Shown here: piece after piece, positions 17,465 to 27,161 of the stretch
How the letters are laid out: each line of letters opens with the position of its first letter
Numbering within the stretch: position 1 is the first letter of the stretch
NCBI RefSeq assembly: GCF_006365315.1
Contig: NZ_CP040968.1
Span: 124,001 to 188,000 of the forward strand
Direction of reading: 5' to 3'
Length of the DNA: 64,000 nt
DNA from: Candidatus Methylopumilus universalis
GTDB taxonomy: Bacteria; Pseudomonadota; Gammaproteobacteria; Burkholderiales; Methylophilaceae
Notes under the pieces: model-generated
What the model was told of the DNA's origin: nothing
Databases searched by the model: none
Seen by the model: the letters and a program-made list of their open reading frames with translations, nothing else
Translations under genes and position numbers: made by a program

Positions 17465-19402
17465 TTGAAATCTACTACATTTAATGTCAGAAAAATAAAC
17501 CAACTTCTGAGCTCAATGAGCTTTGCAGTCTCGATGCTTGTATTTTTGGGTATTGCATCAATCATAGGCACAATTCTTAAGCAGAATGAGCCATATGAAA
17601 ATTACATTATTAAATTTGGTCAATTTTGGTTTGGATATTTTGAAAAGATTGGCCTCTATGATGTGTATCACAGCATTTGGTTTTTAACGATCCTACTTTT
17701 CTTGGTGATATCTACAACACTTTGCATTTCTAAAAATACACCAGCAATTCTTAAAGATTTTCTAGTATTCAAAGATTCTTTGGAGGAAAAATCTCTTCTA
17801 TCCTTCTCGCACCATCTTGTTATAAAAAATAAAAAGAATGTGAATGTTTCAAAAATTCTTAATTATTTAAAGCAAGTTAAATTTAAGATTAAAGAGAAAT
17901 CAAAAGAAAATGGTGATATTTTAATTGTAGCCAAAAAAGGTAACTATCAGCGTTTAGGTTATATTTTGACCCATGTGGGCGTAGTAGTAATTTGCTTGGG
18001 CGGACTATTAGATGGAAATTTAACTTTTAAAGCACAAGAGTTGCTAGGGTATAAAAAAATAGAAACATTAGATATACCAGCCTCAAAAGTCCCAGAGGTA
18101 AGCAGGTTGAGTTCTGACAATACTTCATTTAGGGCGAATATGACGCTTGTTGAAGGTGGTTCAGATAATGTTGCATTTGTGAGAATGAAGGATGGGTATC
18201 TTGTACAAGATTTACCTTTCAAAATAACTTTAAAAGATTTTAGAATTAACCATTATTCAACAGGCATGCCAAAATCATTTGAAAGTGATTTGGTTATTTC
18301 CGATCCAGAATTCCCCGAGGGTATAGCAAAAACAATTAGTGTGAACCACCCTTTTACTTATAAAGGTATTGCAATATATCAATCAGATTTCCAGGATGGT
18401 GGTACAAAACTCGATATTAAATTACGGAGCTTATTCAATTCGAATGCACCTCAAAAAATAGGTGGACAAATCTTTGAAAAAGTTAAATTGGATAAAGATC
18501 AAATTACCTATGAATTTAATGATTTTAGAAAGTTTAATATATTGCATTTAAAAGAGGGCGAGAAAGAAAAGCCCAGAAATGTAGGCCCAAGTGTTACCTA
18601 TAAAATTAGAAATAACTCAGGACAGGCTCGCGAATACCTTTCGTATCAATATGCTATGGAAATTGATGGACGCTCTTTCTTTATTACCGGCATGAGAGAA
18701 ACGCCGCAAGAAGAGTTCAGATATTTAAAAGTCCCTGCAGATAAAAAAGGGTCAATTGATGACTTTATGTTATTTAAAGATGCACTTCAAAATGAGGCTT
18801 TGATTTCGGCTGTCGCAAAAAAAATAGCAAATCAATCCATGAATGCAGACAAAAATGATACTGTTAAAGAATCGTTTGAAAATAGTGTCAATAAATTAAT
18901 AACTTTATTTGCAAAGGGAGGATTTTCAAGTGTTTCTGAAAATTTAGATAAAAATATACCTCCTAGTGAAAAAGAAAAAGCCGCACAGACTTATTTAAAA
19001 ATTATTGATATTGCATCAGTCGAGCTTTATAGAAATCGATTTAATTTTTTAGGCAAAGAGCTTGACCAAGGGCGCATTAAATTTATTCAAGACTCTTTAA
19101 ATGCATATAGTGATATGTTTTTCTTTGGAGCCCCTTACTATTTTGAATTGACAAATTACGAACAAAAAGAGGCAAGCGGACTTCAGCTGACTAAATCGCC
19201 TGGGCAATTTTGGGTTTATTTGGGGTCTCTAAGTTTAGTGCTTGGTATTTTTTCAATGATTTATTTACATGAAAGAAAATTTTGGTTACTTATTAAGGCA
19301 AAAGGTGGCGTTATTCTTGCACTGAGCTCTAATCGCAAAAATATAGATTTTGAAAGTGATTACAAAAAATTAACTAACGATATTCGAAAAATTATTCAAT
19401 GA
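17465..19402 (+). CDS. ccsB: Cytochrome c biogenesis protein CcsB/ResB
   Basis: 645-residue membrane protein, the ResB (Ccs1) half of the System II haem-handling complex. It has three membrane segments near the N-terminus (about 15-35, 70-90, 160-180), a large periplasmic domain with the family stretch [19 protein letters not shown], and a final membrane segment (about 580-600). With CcsA it moves haem out and joins it to CxxCH apocytochromes. The start is TTG: a stop lies three codons upstream and the next ATG, at residue 18, would cut the conserved [10 protein letters not shown] region. ccsA follows 10 nt later. System II here matches many Betaproteobacteria. Confidence 0.92.
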   Translation: MKSTTFNVRKINQLLSSMSFAVSMLVFLGIASIIGTILKQNEPYENYIIKFGQFWFGYFEKIGLYDVYHSIWFLTILLFLVISTTLCISKNTPAILKDFLVFKDSLEEKSLLSFSHHLVIKNKKNVNVSKILNYLKQVKFKIKEKSKENGDILIVAKKGNYQRLGYILTHVGVVVICLGGLLDGNLTFKAQELLGYKKIETLDIPASKVPEVSRLSSDNTSFRANMTLVEGGSDNVAFVRMKDGYLVQDLPFKITLKDFRINHYSTGMPKSFESDLVISDPEFPEGIAKTISVNHPFTYKGIAIYQSDFQDGGTKLDIKLRSLFNSNAPQKIGGQIFEKVKLDKDQITYEFNDFRKFNILHLKEGEKEKPRNVGPSVTYKIRNNSGQAREYLSYQYAMEIDGRSFFITGMRETPQEEFRYLKVPADKKGSIDDFMLFKDALQNEALISAVAKKIANQSMNADKNDTVKESFENSVNKLITLFAKGGFSSVSENLDKNIPPSEKEKAAQTYLKIIDIASVELYRNRFNFLGKELDQGRIKFIQDSLNAYSDMFFFGAPYYFELTNYEQKEASGLQLTKSPGQFWVYLGSLSLVLGIFSMIYLHERKFWLLIKAKGGVILALSSNRKNIDFESDYKKLTNDIRKIIQ

Positions 19403-19412
19403 TAGGTGAGCT

Positions 19413-20546
19413 ATGTTAAGTAAATTATTTAAATCTTTAAAAACGACTTCTCAAACATTTAATGTTTTATATCTTATCTTTTTGTTAGGAGGTGCTTTGT
19501 ATGCACTAAAAACATTTCATAGCTACATGGATATTTATGAAAAGGTAATTTTATTCGGAAGTGTTGGTTTTTTTAGCTGGCTTGGTTGGAGCTGGAGTCA
19601 TTTTAAAAAAATCACAATATTAGTTTTTATAATCAGTCTTTTCTCTATCCAGCTATATAAAGGGGTGTTAGTTAATAACGAACAAGTCTTTTTATTGAAA
19701 TACTTAATAGCAAGTCAACCGGCCATTATGTGGATGAATGTGTTTTTTGTTTTATCACTTTTACTGTATTGGATAGGACTTCTTACAAAAAATAATTTCC
19801 TTAATGATATTGCATCCTCTTTTACATCAGTGGCTACTCTATTCGGATTTATTGGATTACTTGTAAGATGGTATGAATCTTACTTAATAGGTCTCGATGT
19901 TGGCCATATTCCAATTAGTAACTTATATGAAGTATTTATTTTATTTTGCTTAATCACATCGCTTTTATATCTATTTTACGAAGAAAAATTCAATACTAAA
20001 AAGCTAGGTGCATTTGTATTAATTATTATTAATGCGGCTGTAGGATTTATTTTATGGTACACATTTGATCGTCAAGCAGATGGAGTGCAGCCTTTGGTAC
20101 CAGCGCTTCAATCTTATTGGATGAAAATACATGTGCCCGCAAATTTCATTGGATATGGATCTTTTTCATTGGCAGCCATGGTATCGGTAGCTTACTTACT
20201 TTCAGGTAAAAAAATACTCACTTCTTATTTACCAAAACTAGCTGTGCTTGATGATCTTATTTATAAATCTATTGCAATTGGATTTATCTTTTTTACAATC
20301 GCAACGATATTAGGCGCTATATGGGCGGCGGAAGCTTGGGGCGGTTATTGGTCATGGGACCCTAAAGAAACATGGGCGCTAATCGTTTGGTTAAATTACG
20401 CAGCGTGGCTTCATTATCGAATCGTAAAAGGCTTAAGAGGGTCTATTTTAGCCTGGTGGGCTTTGATTGGACTCATTATTACTACTTTCGCTTTTTTAGG
20501 CGTTAATATGTTTTTATCTGGCCTACATTCATACGGCGAATTATAA
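19413..20546 (+). CDS. ccsA: Cytochrome c biogenesis protein CcsA/ResC
   Basis: 377-residue polytopic membrane protein of the CcmC/CcmF/CcsA haem-handling family. The tryptophan-rich WWD-type motif reads EAWGGYWSWDPKETWALI near residue 310, flanked by membrane helices; His residues near the motif are probable haem ligands. It works with CcsB to present reduced haem to exported apocytochromes, such as the cytochrome c4 upstream and PetC at 37.3 kb. Some databases call this family CcsB, so naming varies. A GGTGAG precedes the ATG. Confidence 0.93.
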   Translation: MLSKLFKSLKTTSQTFNVLYLIFLLGGALYALKTFHSYMDIYEKVILFGSVGFFSWLGWSWSHFKKITILVFIISLFSIQLYKGVLVNNEQVFLLKYLIASQPAIMWMNVFFVLSLLLYWIGLLTKNNFLNDIASSFTSVATLFGFIGLLVRWYESYLIGLDVGHIPISNLYEVFILFCLITSLLYLFYEEKFNTKKLGAFVLIIINAAVGFILWYTFDRQADGVQPLVPALQSYWMKIHVPANFIGYGSFSLAAMVSVAYLLSGKKILTSYLPKLAVLDDLIYKSIAIGFIFFTIATILGAIWAAEAWGGYWSWDPKETWALIVWLNYAAWLHYRIVKGLRGSILAWWALIGLIITTFAFLGVNMFLSGLHSYGEL

Positions 20547-20585
20547 TTCCATAGTAAAATGACCCTATAAAATTCACTTTCAAAT

Positions 20586-21389
20586 ATGACCCAAAAAAAT
20601 ATAGTCGAAATTAAAAAATTATCTTTTGGCTACGATAATCGTATGCTTCATAAAGATATCAATATGATTTTTCCGCGCGGTAAAGTCACGGCTATTATGG
20701 GTGGAAGTGGTTGTGGTAAAACAACTATTCTTCGTTTGATTGGTGGACAAATTAAACCTAAAGCAGGTCAGGTTTCTGTGGACGGCAAGATTGTCCATAA
20801 ACAAGATAGGCAAGGCATTTATGAATTGCGAAGAAAAATGGGCATGCTTTTCCAGCATGGTGCACTTTTTACAGACTTGTCTGTATTTGACAACGTGGCA
20901 TTTCCAATGCGTGAACATACAAAATTACCTGAAAGCATGATTCGTGATTTAGTGCTTATGAAACTTAATGCTGTAGGTCTTCGAGGCGCTCATAAGCTCA
21001 TGTCTACTGAACTCTCAGGCGGCATGGCAAGACGCGTTGCTCTTGCAAGAGCTATTGCATTAGACCCAGATATTATTATGTATGACGAGCCTTTTGCAGG
21101 ATTAGACCCTATTTCTATGGCAGTGATTTGTGACCTCATTAGAACGCTCAACGATGCGTTAGGGGCAACTTCAATTATTGTGACGCATGATGTAGAAGAA
21201 GCCTTTTCTTTTGCAGACTATATTTATTTTATTGCAGATGGCATCGTCGCTGCAGAGGGCTCACCGAAAGAACTATCAAAATCTAAACTACCTTTTGTGC
21301 ATCAATTTGTTCATGGCGAAAAAGATGGTCCCGTTCCATTCCATTACAGTGCACCTAGTTATAAAAAAGATATTTACGAGTCTGTTTAA
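20586..21389 (+). CDS. mlaF: Phospholipid transport ABC ATPase MlaF
   Basis: 267-residue ABC ATPase of the MlaFEDB complex that moves phospholipids between inner and outer membranes to keep outer-membrane asymmetry. Walker A is GGSGCGKTT, the signature is LSGGMARR and Walker B is IIMYDEPFAG with the following H-loop THDVEEA. It heads the mlaFEDCB operon, with mlaE starting 3 nt after its stop. Confidence 0.95.
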   Translation: MTQKNIVEIKKLSFGYDNRMLHKDINMIFPRGKVTAIMGGSGCGKTTILRLIGGQIKPKAGQVSVDGKIVHKQDRQGIYELRRKMGMLFQHGALFTDLSVFDNVAFPMREHTKLPESMIRDLVLMKLNAVGLRGAHKLMSTELSGGMARRVALARAIALDPDIIMYDEPFAGLDPISMAVICDLIRTLNDALGATSIIVTHDVEEAFSFADYIYFIADGIVAAEGSPKELSKSKLPFVHQFVHGEKDGPVPFHYSAPSYKKDIYESV

Positions 21390-21391
21390 TC

Positions 21392-22180
21392 ATGAACCCA
21401 ATTTTTAAAATTTTAAGTAGTTTAGGTAACCAAGTGACTTCAAGAATTTGGCGTCTTGGCTCTGCTACACGTTTATTTTTATTAACTTTAATTTATTCAG
21501 GTGAAAGTTTTAGGCGTATTCATTTAACGATCCGCGAAATTTATTTCACTGGCGTAATGTCTTTAATTATTATCATAGTGTCTGCTTTCTTCGTAGGCAT
21601 GGTCTTAGGTTTGCAAGGTTATTACACACTTCAAAAATATGGCTCATCAGAATCTATCGGTGTTTTAGTGGCATTAGCGCTTCTGAGAGAGCTTGGACCC
21701 GTTGTAACAGCGCTCTTATTTGCTGGTAGAGCTGGCACTGCAATTACTGCTGAAATTGGCTTAATGAAGGCTACAGAGCAATTATCTGCTATGGAAATGA
21801 TGGCCGTAAGTCCTATTGCTAGAATTATTGGCCCAAGATTTTGGGCGGGGGTCATTTCAATGCCTATATTGGCTTCCATTTTTTCAATGGTAGGGGTGAT
21901 GGGCGGTTATTTAGTTGCAGTGCCAATCATCGGTGTGGATCACGGTGCATTTTGGTCACAGATGAACGTGAATGTTGATTTTAGATTTGATGTGGTTAAC
22001 GGGCTGATTAAGAGCGTTGTATTTGGAATTGCTTGTACGATTATTGCCCTTTATGAAGGCTTTGACGCGCCTCCAACAGCCGAAGGTGTTAGTCGAGCCA
22101 CCACAAGAACTGTCGTAACTTCTTCATTGACAGTTTTGGGATTAGATTTTATTTTAACTTCGTTTATGATTGCGCATTAA
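21392..22180 (+). CDS. mlaE: Phospholipid transport permease MlaE
   Basis: 262-residue inner-membrane permease with about five membrane segments and the MlaE family core: ALLRELGPVVTALLFAGRAGTAITAEIGLMKATEQ. It forms the MlaE dimer that binds MlaF inside and the MlaD hexamer outside. It starts 3 nt after mlaF and is followed 19 nt later by mlaD, supporting one operon. Confidence 0.95.
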   Translation: MNPIFKILSSLGNQVTSRIWRLGSATRLFLLTLIYSGESFRRIHLTIREIYFTGVMSLIIIIVSAFFVGMVLGLQGYYTLQKYGSSESIGVLVALALLRELGPVVTALLFAGRAGTAITAEIGLMKATEQLSAMEMMAVSPIARIIGPRFWAGVISMPILASIFSMVGVMGGYLVAVPIIGVDHGAFWSQMNVNVDFRFDVVNGLIKSVVFGIACTIIALYEGFDAPPTAEGVSRATTRTVVTSSLTVLGLDFILTSFMIAH

Positions 22181-22198
22181 TATAGGATTGGAGCAAAT

Positions 22199-22666
22199 AT
22201 GGATAAGACAACGTTAGATATTTGGGTAGGTTTATTTGTAGCGATTGGAATTGCTGCACTTATGGGTCTTGCTATGAAAGTTGGCAACCTAACAAGCAAC
22301 ACACTAGGGGAAACCTATGCAGTCACGGCAAATTATGAGAATATTGGAGGCCTTAAACCAAGAGCGCCTGTTAAGAGTTCGGGTGTTGTCGTAGGCCGCA
22401 TTGATAACATCAAATTTGACACTAAAGTTTATCAGGCTGTTGTGACTTTAAAAATAGACAAAAGATATCCGTTCCCTAAAGATACTTTTGCAAATATTTA
22501 TACATCAGGATTATTGGGTGAACAATACATTAGTTTAGAAGCAGGTGGCGACGATCACTTTCTCAAAGAGGGAGATCGTATTTCTAAGACTCAAGATGCG
22601 GTTGTATTAGAAAAGCTCATCAGTCAGTTTTTGTATAACAAAGCCACTGAAGAGCCAAAAAAATAA
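22199..22666 (+). CDS. mlaD: Phospholipid transport MCE-domain protein MlaD
   Basis: 155-residue protein with one N-terminal membrane helix (about 8-26) and a single MCE domain (YAVTANYENIGGLKPRAPVKSSGVVVG). MlaD forms a periplasmic hexameric ring on MlaE that gives lipid a channel. The C-terminal Tyr-Leu-rich stretch (FLYNKA) resembles the pore helix end. The ATG follows a purine-rich GGAGC. Confidence 0.94.
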   Translation: MDKTTLDIWVGLFVAIGIAALMGLAMKVGNLTSNTLGETYAVTANYENIGGLKPRAPVKSSGVVVGRIDNIKFDTKVYQAVVTLKIDKRYPFPKDTFANIYTSGLLGEQYISLEAGGDDHFLKEGDRISKTQDAVVLEKLISQFLYNKATEEPKK

Positions 22667-22693
22667 TTAAAATTTAAAAGGAATTTTAAAGAT

Positions 22694-23305
22694 ATGAAAA
22701 AGTTTTTATTAGTGATCTTAAGTTTAATGATGTCGATGAGTATATTTGCTGCAGAGGCACCTGATGTTTTTGTTAAGAAAACAGCCGATGAAATTTTTGA
22801 AATTTTAAAAACCGATAAAGACTTAAAAGCAGGCAATAGAGAAAAAGCTTACAAAATTACTGAAGAGAAGATATTACCTTACTTTAATTTTGATCGTATC
22901 TCTAAGCTTGTATTAGGTAAAGCATATCCAGCCGCAACAAAAGAAGAGCAGGAAGCCTTTAAAAGAGAATTTAGAACCATGCTTGTAAAAACTTATGGCA
23001 CTGCTCTATTAAAATTTAAAGATCAGACCCTCAATTATAAGCCAGCCCGATTTGAGCCCACTGACGAAGAAGTGTTAATTAAAACAGAGGTATTACAGCC
23101 AGGGGCACCACCTTTACCTATTGATTACATGCTTGAAAAAGATGGTAATTCATGGAAAGTTTTTGATATTATTATTGAAGGCGTGAGTTTAGTAACAAAT
23201 TATCGCGGCCAATTTGGCAATGAAATTCGACAAAATGGCATGGCTTCTCTTATTGCAAAACTTGCCGAGAAGAATGCTAATTTTGATAAAACCGCAAACA
23301 AATGA
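22694..23305 (+). CDS. mlaC: Periplasmic phospholipid-binding protein MlaC
   Basis: 203-residue soluble periplasmic shuttle with a signal peptide cleaved near residue 19 (IFAAEA). The body matches the Tol-Tol-Mla family: ILPYFNFDRISKLVLGKAY, the KTYGTALLKF stretch and VFDIIIEGVSLVTNYRGQF. It carries phospholipid between the MlaA complex in the outer membrane and MlaFEDB. mlaA is not in the window. The stop overlaps the mlaB start by 4 nt. Confidence 0.95.
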   Translation: MKKFLLVILSLMMSMSIFAAEAPDVFVKKTADEIFEILKTDKDLKAGNREKAYKITEEKILPYFNFDRISKLVLGKAYPAATKEEQEAFKREFRTMLVKTYGTALLKFKDQTLNYKPARFEPTDEEVLIKTEVLQPGAPPLPIDYMLEKDGNSWKVFDIIIEGVSLVTNYRGQFGNEIRQNGMASLIAKLAEKNANFDKTANK

Positions 23306-23586
23306 TCGAGTTTGATAAAAATCAATGGTATTTAAGTGGTGATCTTACGATTGAAAAGATACCTACTATCATTGATTTAATTAATAAACAAAAAACAGAT
23401 AAAAAAATAACAATTGATTTTTCAAAAGTGACTTCAATTGATACTTCAACATTAAGTTTAATTTTTGAATTGCAACGACAAGCTAAGAAAACTCAATCAC
23501 ATTTTACTTTTAAGAATTTACCAAAGAATTTAAATAGCCTTGCTAAATTATACGGAGTGGAAGATCTCGTATCTTCCCTTCACTAA
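23302..23586 (+). CDS. mlaB: STAS-domain protein MlaB
   Basis: 94-residue STAS-domain protein, the small cytoplasmic subunit that stabilises MlaF in the MlaFEDB complex. The STAS core is visible (KITIDFSKVTSIDTSTLSLIF), with the Asp-Thr-Ser motif that contacts MlaF. The start overlaps the mlaC stop (ATGA). It closes the mla gene set; a small hairpin follows. Confidence 0.88.
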   Translation: MIEFDKNQWYLSGDLTIEKIPTIIDLINKQKTDKKITIDFSKVTSIDTSTLSLIFELQRQAKKTQSHFTFKNLPKNLNSLAKLYGVEDLVSSLH

Positions 23587-23594
23587 AGCTCTCC

Positions 23595-23614
23595 TCTTAA
23601 ATTTCCATTTAAGA
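23595..23614 (+). repeat. Hairpin between mlaB and the YadG-like ABC gene
   Basis: TCTTAAAT-TTCC-ATTTAAGA is a perfect 8-bp stem with a 4-nt loop, 8 nt after the mlaB stop. No T-run follows, so it is not a standard terminator; an RNA-processing or stability hairpin is as likely. Confidence 0.4.
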
Positions 23615-23634
23615 AACTTCCTTTACTCATTCTA

Positions 23635-24546
23635 ATGAAAAAAGCCATTGTATTTAATAAAGTTAAAAAAAGCTTCGGTAAATTAGAAGCTCTCAAAGGT
23701 ATTGATTTAACCATTGAAGAAGGCGAATTTTTTGCGTTGCTAGGACCAAATGGTGCAGGCAAATCCACACTTATTAATATTCTAGCCGGACTCGCAAAGC
23801 CATCTTCTGGATCAATCAAAGTCATGGGATATGACGTCATTCAAGATTATCAAAATGCGAGAAGATCGCTTGGTGTTGTGCCACAAGAATTAGTATTCGA
23901 CCCTTTTTTTAATGTACGCGAAATGCTCAGATTTCAAGCCGGTTATTTTGGTAAAGGCCGTGAAAATGATGATTGGATTGATGAAGTGATTGAAGGCCTT
24001 GATCTTCAAGAAAAGGCTAATACAAATATGAGAATGCTTTCTGGTGGCATGAAAAGGAGGGCTTTAATTGCACAAGCGCTCGTGCATAAACCCCCAGTCA
24101 TTGTTCTAGATGAGCCAACAGCTGGAGTAGACGTAGAGCTAAGAAACAGATTATGGCAGTTTATTAAAAAACTGAATCAAAAAGGCCACACCATTGTTCT
24201 AACCACACATTATTTAGAAGAAGCTGAGGCCTTATGCAGCCGCGTAGCTATGATGGATCAGGGCAAGGTAGTCGCATTAGACAAAACGAGAAATTTATTA
24301 AAGCGCTTTTCAGCGAAAAATTTAAAATTACGTTTAGATTTAAAAGGGAAAAAAATTCCAATAAATATTCAAAAGCTCATTCAGTCCAAAGATCATGATT
24401 TCATAACTTTCTTACTTGAAGAAATATCAGAAGTAGAATTTATTATGGGTGAATTAAAAAAAACAAAAATTAAAATATTGGATATGGAGCTTACAAATTC
24501 TGATTTAGAAAATGTCTTCTTGAAACTTACTGGAAGTAAAAGATGA
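23635..24546 (+). CDS. ABC transporter ATPase, YadG-like (ABC-2 type)
   Basis: 303-residue ABC ATPase with Walker A GPNGAGKS, signature LSGGMKRRA, Walker B VIVLDEPTAG and H-loop TTHYLEEAEAL. It resembles E. coli YadG and other DrrA-type export ATPases. The partner permease overlaps its stop by 4 nt. The substrate is unknown; its place between mla and ibaG-murA hints at an envelope role but does not prove one. No strong ribosome-binding site is seen before the ATG. Confidence 0.88.
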   Translation: MKKAIVFNKVKKSFGKLEALKGIDLTIEEGEFFALLGPNGAGKSTLINILAGLAKPSSGSIKVMGYDVIQDYQNARRSLGVVPQELVFDPFFNVREMLRFQAGYFGKGRENDDWIDEVIEGLDLQEKANTNMRMLSGGMKRRALIAQALVHKPPVIVLDEPTAGVDVELRNRLWQFIKKLNQKGHTIVLTTHYLEEAEALCSRVAMMDQGKVVALDKTRNLLKRFSAKNLKLRLDLKGKKIPINIQKLIQSKDHDFITFLLEEISEVEFIMGELKKTKIKILDMELTNSDLENVFLKLTGSKR

Positions 24547-25319
24547 TCAATTTTAAAAATGAATTTTTAGGGACGTGGACGCTTCTTAAAAAAGAACTAT
24601 TAAGATTCTGGCGCGTAGTTTTTCAAACAGTAGCAGCTCCAGTTATTACTGCAGTTCTTTACTTACTTATTTTTTCTCATGTTTTAGCAAACCACGTGAA
24701 GGTTTATGACAATATTGAGTACACTGCGTTCCTTATTCCAGGGTTGATCATGATGTCCTTATTGCAAAATTCGTTTGCAAATAGCTCATCAAGTCTTATT
24801 CAGTCGAAAGTCATGGGAAATATTGTATTTATTTTATTAACACCAATCACCTATCTTCAATTCTTTCTAGCCTTCTTAATAGCTTCAATTGTGAGAGGTG
24901 TTTTTGTAGGCGCTTGTATTTATTTATTTGCTCTTTTATATGTAGATTTGCCTATGTTGCATCCATGGATTATTTTTGGATTCGCAATGATTGGCGGCGC
25001 ATTGCTCGGAACATTTGGCATTATTGCAGGTATATGGGCTCATCGATTTGATCAGATGGCAGTCTTCCAAAATTTTGTGATCATGCCATTATCTTTTTTA
25101 TCAGGAGTATTTTATTCAATTCATTCCTTGCCGCCTTTTTGGCAAAAGCTATCTCAGCTCAATCCTTTCTTTTATATGATTGATGGTTTTAGGTACGGTT
25201 TTTTTGGGCAATCTGACGTTGCTCCATTGTTAAGCCTCTCAATCGTGACCTTCTTTTTCATTGTGTTAGCTTCCCTTACCTTAGGAATGTTAAAATCCGG
25301 CTATAAATTAAGAAGTTAA
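24543..25319 (+). CDS. ABC-2 type permease, YadH-like
   Basis: 258-residue membrane protein with six hydrophobic segments and the ABC-2 permease signature near the C-terminal half (FVIMPLSFLSGVFYSIHSLPP, then LNPFFYMIDGFRYGF). It pairs with the ATPase just upstream, whose stop overlaps its ATG. Family members export polysaccharides, drugs or lipids; here the cargo is not known. ibaG follows 3 nt after its stop. Confidence 0.88.
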   Translation: MINFKNEFLGTWTLLKKELLRFWRVVFQTVAAPVITAVLYLLIFSHVLANHVKVYDNIEYTAFLIPGLIMMSLLQNSFANSSSSLIQSKVMGNIVFILLTPITYLQFFLAFLIASIVRGVFVGACIYLFALLYVDLPMLHPWIIFGFAMIGGALLGTFGIIAGIWAHRFDQMAVFQNFVIMPLSFLSGVFYSIHSLPPFWQKLSQLNPFFYMIDGFRYGFFGQSDVAPLLSLSIVTFFFIVLASLTLGMLKSGYKLRS

Positions 25320-25322
25320 AAG

Positions 25323-25565
25323 ATGACATCCAACGATATTAAGCAATCGATTATAGAAAAACTTGAATGTGAGTTTGTTGAAATTTTAGGTGAGGATGGC
25401 GCTCATTTTGAAGGCACGATTGTAAGTAGTTTATTTGAAGGATTAAATCGAGTTAAACAACACCAATTGGTATTTAATGCTTTAGGCGATAAGATGAAAA
25501 GTGACATTCATGCTTTATCTATGAAGACTTATACGCCAAATGAATGGGATCAATTAAAAACGTAA
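25323..25565 (+). CDS. ibaG: BolA-family protein IbaG
   Basis: 80-residue BolA/IbaG protein with the usual SSLFEGLNRVKQHQLVF helix-turn region and the conserved His (KSDIHALS). In E. coli ibaG also sits directly before murA and after mlaB. BolA-type proteins bind monothiol glutaredoxins through shared [2Fe-2S] clusters; the next gene here encodes exactly such a partner. Confidence 0.92.
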   Translation: MTSNDIKQSIIEKLECEFVEILGEDGAHFEGTIVSSLFEGLNRVKQHQLVFNALGDKMKSDIHALSMKTYTPNEWDQLKT

Positions 25566-25581
25566 TATTGAGGAGTAAGGC

Positions 25582-25893
25582 ATGAGTGTGCAAGATAAGA
25601 TACAAAAAACAATCAATGAACACAATGTAGTTTTATACATGAAAGGAAGCCCCAAATTTCCTCAGTGTGGATTTTCTAGTCTAGCAACTAAAATTTTAGA
25701 TGCTTGTGATACTGATTTTCATGCTGTTGATGTATTGCAAGACCCGGAAATAAGAGAAGGCATCAAAGTATTTGCTAATTGGCCAACTATTCCACAGCTT
25801 TATATTCATGGAGAATTTATTGGCGGTGCAGACATTATTAAAGAGATGTATGAAACTGGAGAATTAGTAAAGTTATTAAAGGCTAATTCATAA
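25582..25893 (+). CDS. grxD: Monothiol glutaredoxin Grx4
   Basis: 103-residue monothiol glutaredoxin with the CGFS active site at Cys29 (FPQCGFSS), the [10 protein letters not shown] glutathione-binding stretch and FIGGADI. Grx4 carries and delivers [2Fe-2S] clusters. Its location between ibaG and murA suggests that IbaG and this glutaredoxin act together, which is established for the families. The ATG is preceded by GAGGAG. Confidence 0.95.
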   Translation: MSVQDKIQKTINEHNVVLYMKGSPKFPQCGFSSLATKILDACDTDFHAVDVLQDPEIREGIKVFANWPTIPQLYIHGEFIGGADIIKEMYETGELVKLLKANS

Positions 25894-25894
25894 C

Positions 25895-27160
25895 TTGGAT
25901 AAGTTAGTTATTCAAGGACAGTCCCCCCTTCACGGCGAGCTTGAAATATCAGGCGCTAAAAACGCAGCCTTACCTATACTTATTGCATCTCTTCTTACTG
26001 AAGATACATTGTCGTTAACGCATGTACCAGATCTTCAGGACGTTAATACAGCTAAGTCCTTGCTGAAGTATATGGGCGTTGATATCCAGGTTACAAAAGA
26101 CAAAACCGACTTAACTGCAAAAGAAATTATTAATAAAAATGCACCTTATGAGCGAGTCAAAACAATGCGCGCTTCTATTCTTGTTTTAGGCCCTTTGCTT
26201 GCAAGATTTGGTGAGGCGCGAGTTTCATTGCCGGGAGGTTGCGCTATTGGATCTAGGCCTGTTGATATCCATATCAAAGGCTTACAAGCAATGGGCGCAA
26301 AAATAGATATTCATAATGGCTATATTGAGGCTTCGACAAAACATTTACCGAAGACTAAGTTACAAGGCTGTAAATTTTATATGGATATTGTGACTGTTAC
26401 AGGTACCGAAAATTTAATGATGGCTGCTTCATTAGCCGAAGGGATAACCGTTTTAGAGAATGCTGCAAAAGAACCTGAAGTTGTAGATCTTGGACAGTGT
26501 TTAAATAAAATGGGAGCCAAGATTCAAGGTTTAGGGACTGACGTGATTACAATTGAAGGCGTGGACTCAGTTCACAAAGCAAATCATGATGTGATATTTG
26601 ATAGAATTGAGGCGGGCACATATTTAGCAGCCGTTGCAATGACAGGTGGCGACGTACTTTTAAAAAATGTACAGCATAAATACTTAGATGCGATTACGCA
26701 AAAATTAATAGAAACCGGCGTTAAAATTGAGTCATACGAAAATTCGATACGTATTAAAAGTGATGGAAAGTTAAAGGCGGTAAGTATAAGAACTGCACCT
26801 TACCCTGCATTTCCTACAGATATGCAAGCGCAAATGATGGCATTAAATACTATTGCAGAAGGTGTATCAGAAGTTACTGAAACTATATTTGAAAATCGTT
26901 TTATGCATGTGCAAGAGCTTATTCGCATGGGGGCACAAATCGATATTAGAGGAAATACGGCGATTATTCGAGGCAAGGAATATTTAGAAGGGGCTTCCGT
27001 GATGGCAACAGATTTAAGGGCTTCCGCAAGCCTTGTTATTGCTAGTTTGGCAGCAAGAGGACAAACTACGATTGAGCGTATTTATCATCTTGATCGTGGG
27101 TATGAAAAATTAGAGGATAAATTAAATCAACTAGGTGCCAATATTAAACGGATTCATTAA
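25895..27160 (+). CDS. murA: UDP-N-acetylglucosamine 1-carboxyvinyltransferase MurA
   Basis: 421-residue enzyme that makes the first committed step of peptidoglycan synthesis, adding enolpyruvate from PEP to UDP-GlcNAc. The catalytic cysteine is Cys116 in [14 protein letters not shown], so the enzyme should be fosfomycin-sensitive rather than the Asp variant. [10 protein letters not shown] near the start fits the family. The start is TTG, one base after the grxD stop; it gives the usual MDKLVIQG beginning. hisG begins 2 nt after its stop. Confidence 0.96.
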   Translation: MDKLVIQGQSPLHGELEISGAKNAALPILIASLLTEDTLSLTHVPDLQDVNTAKSLLKYMGVDIQVTKDKTDLTAKEIINKNAPYERVKTMRASILVLGPLLARFGEARVSLPGGCAIGSRPVDIHIKGLQAMGAKIDIHNGYIEASTKHLPKTKLQGCKFYMDIVTVTGTENLMMAASLAEGITVLENAAKEPEVVDLGQCLNKMGAKIQGLGTDVITIEGVDSVHKANHDVIFDRIEAGTYLAAVAMTGGDVLLKNVQHKYLDAITQKLIETGVKIESYENSIRIKSDGKLKAVSIRTAPYPAFPTDMQAQMMALNTIAEGVSEVTETIFENRFMHVQELIRMGAQIDIRGNTAIIRGKEYLEGASVMATDLRASASLVIASLAARGQTTIERIYHLDRGYEKLEDKLNQLGANIKRIH

Positions 27161-27161
27161 G

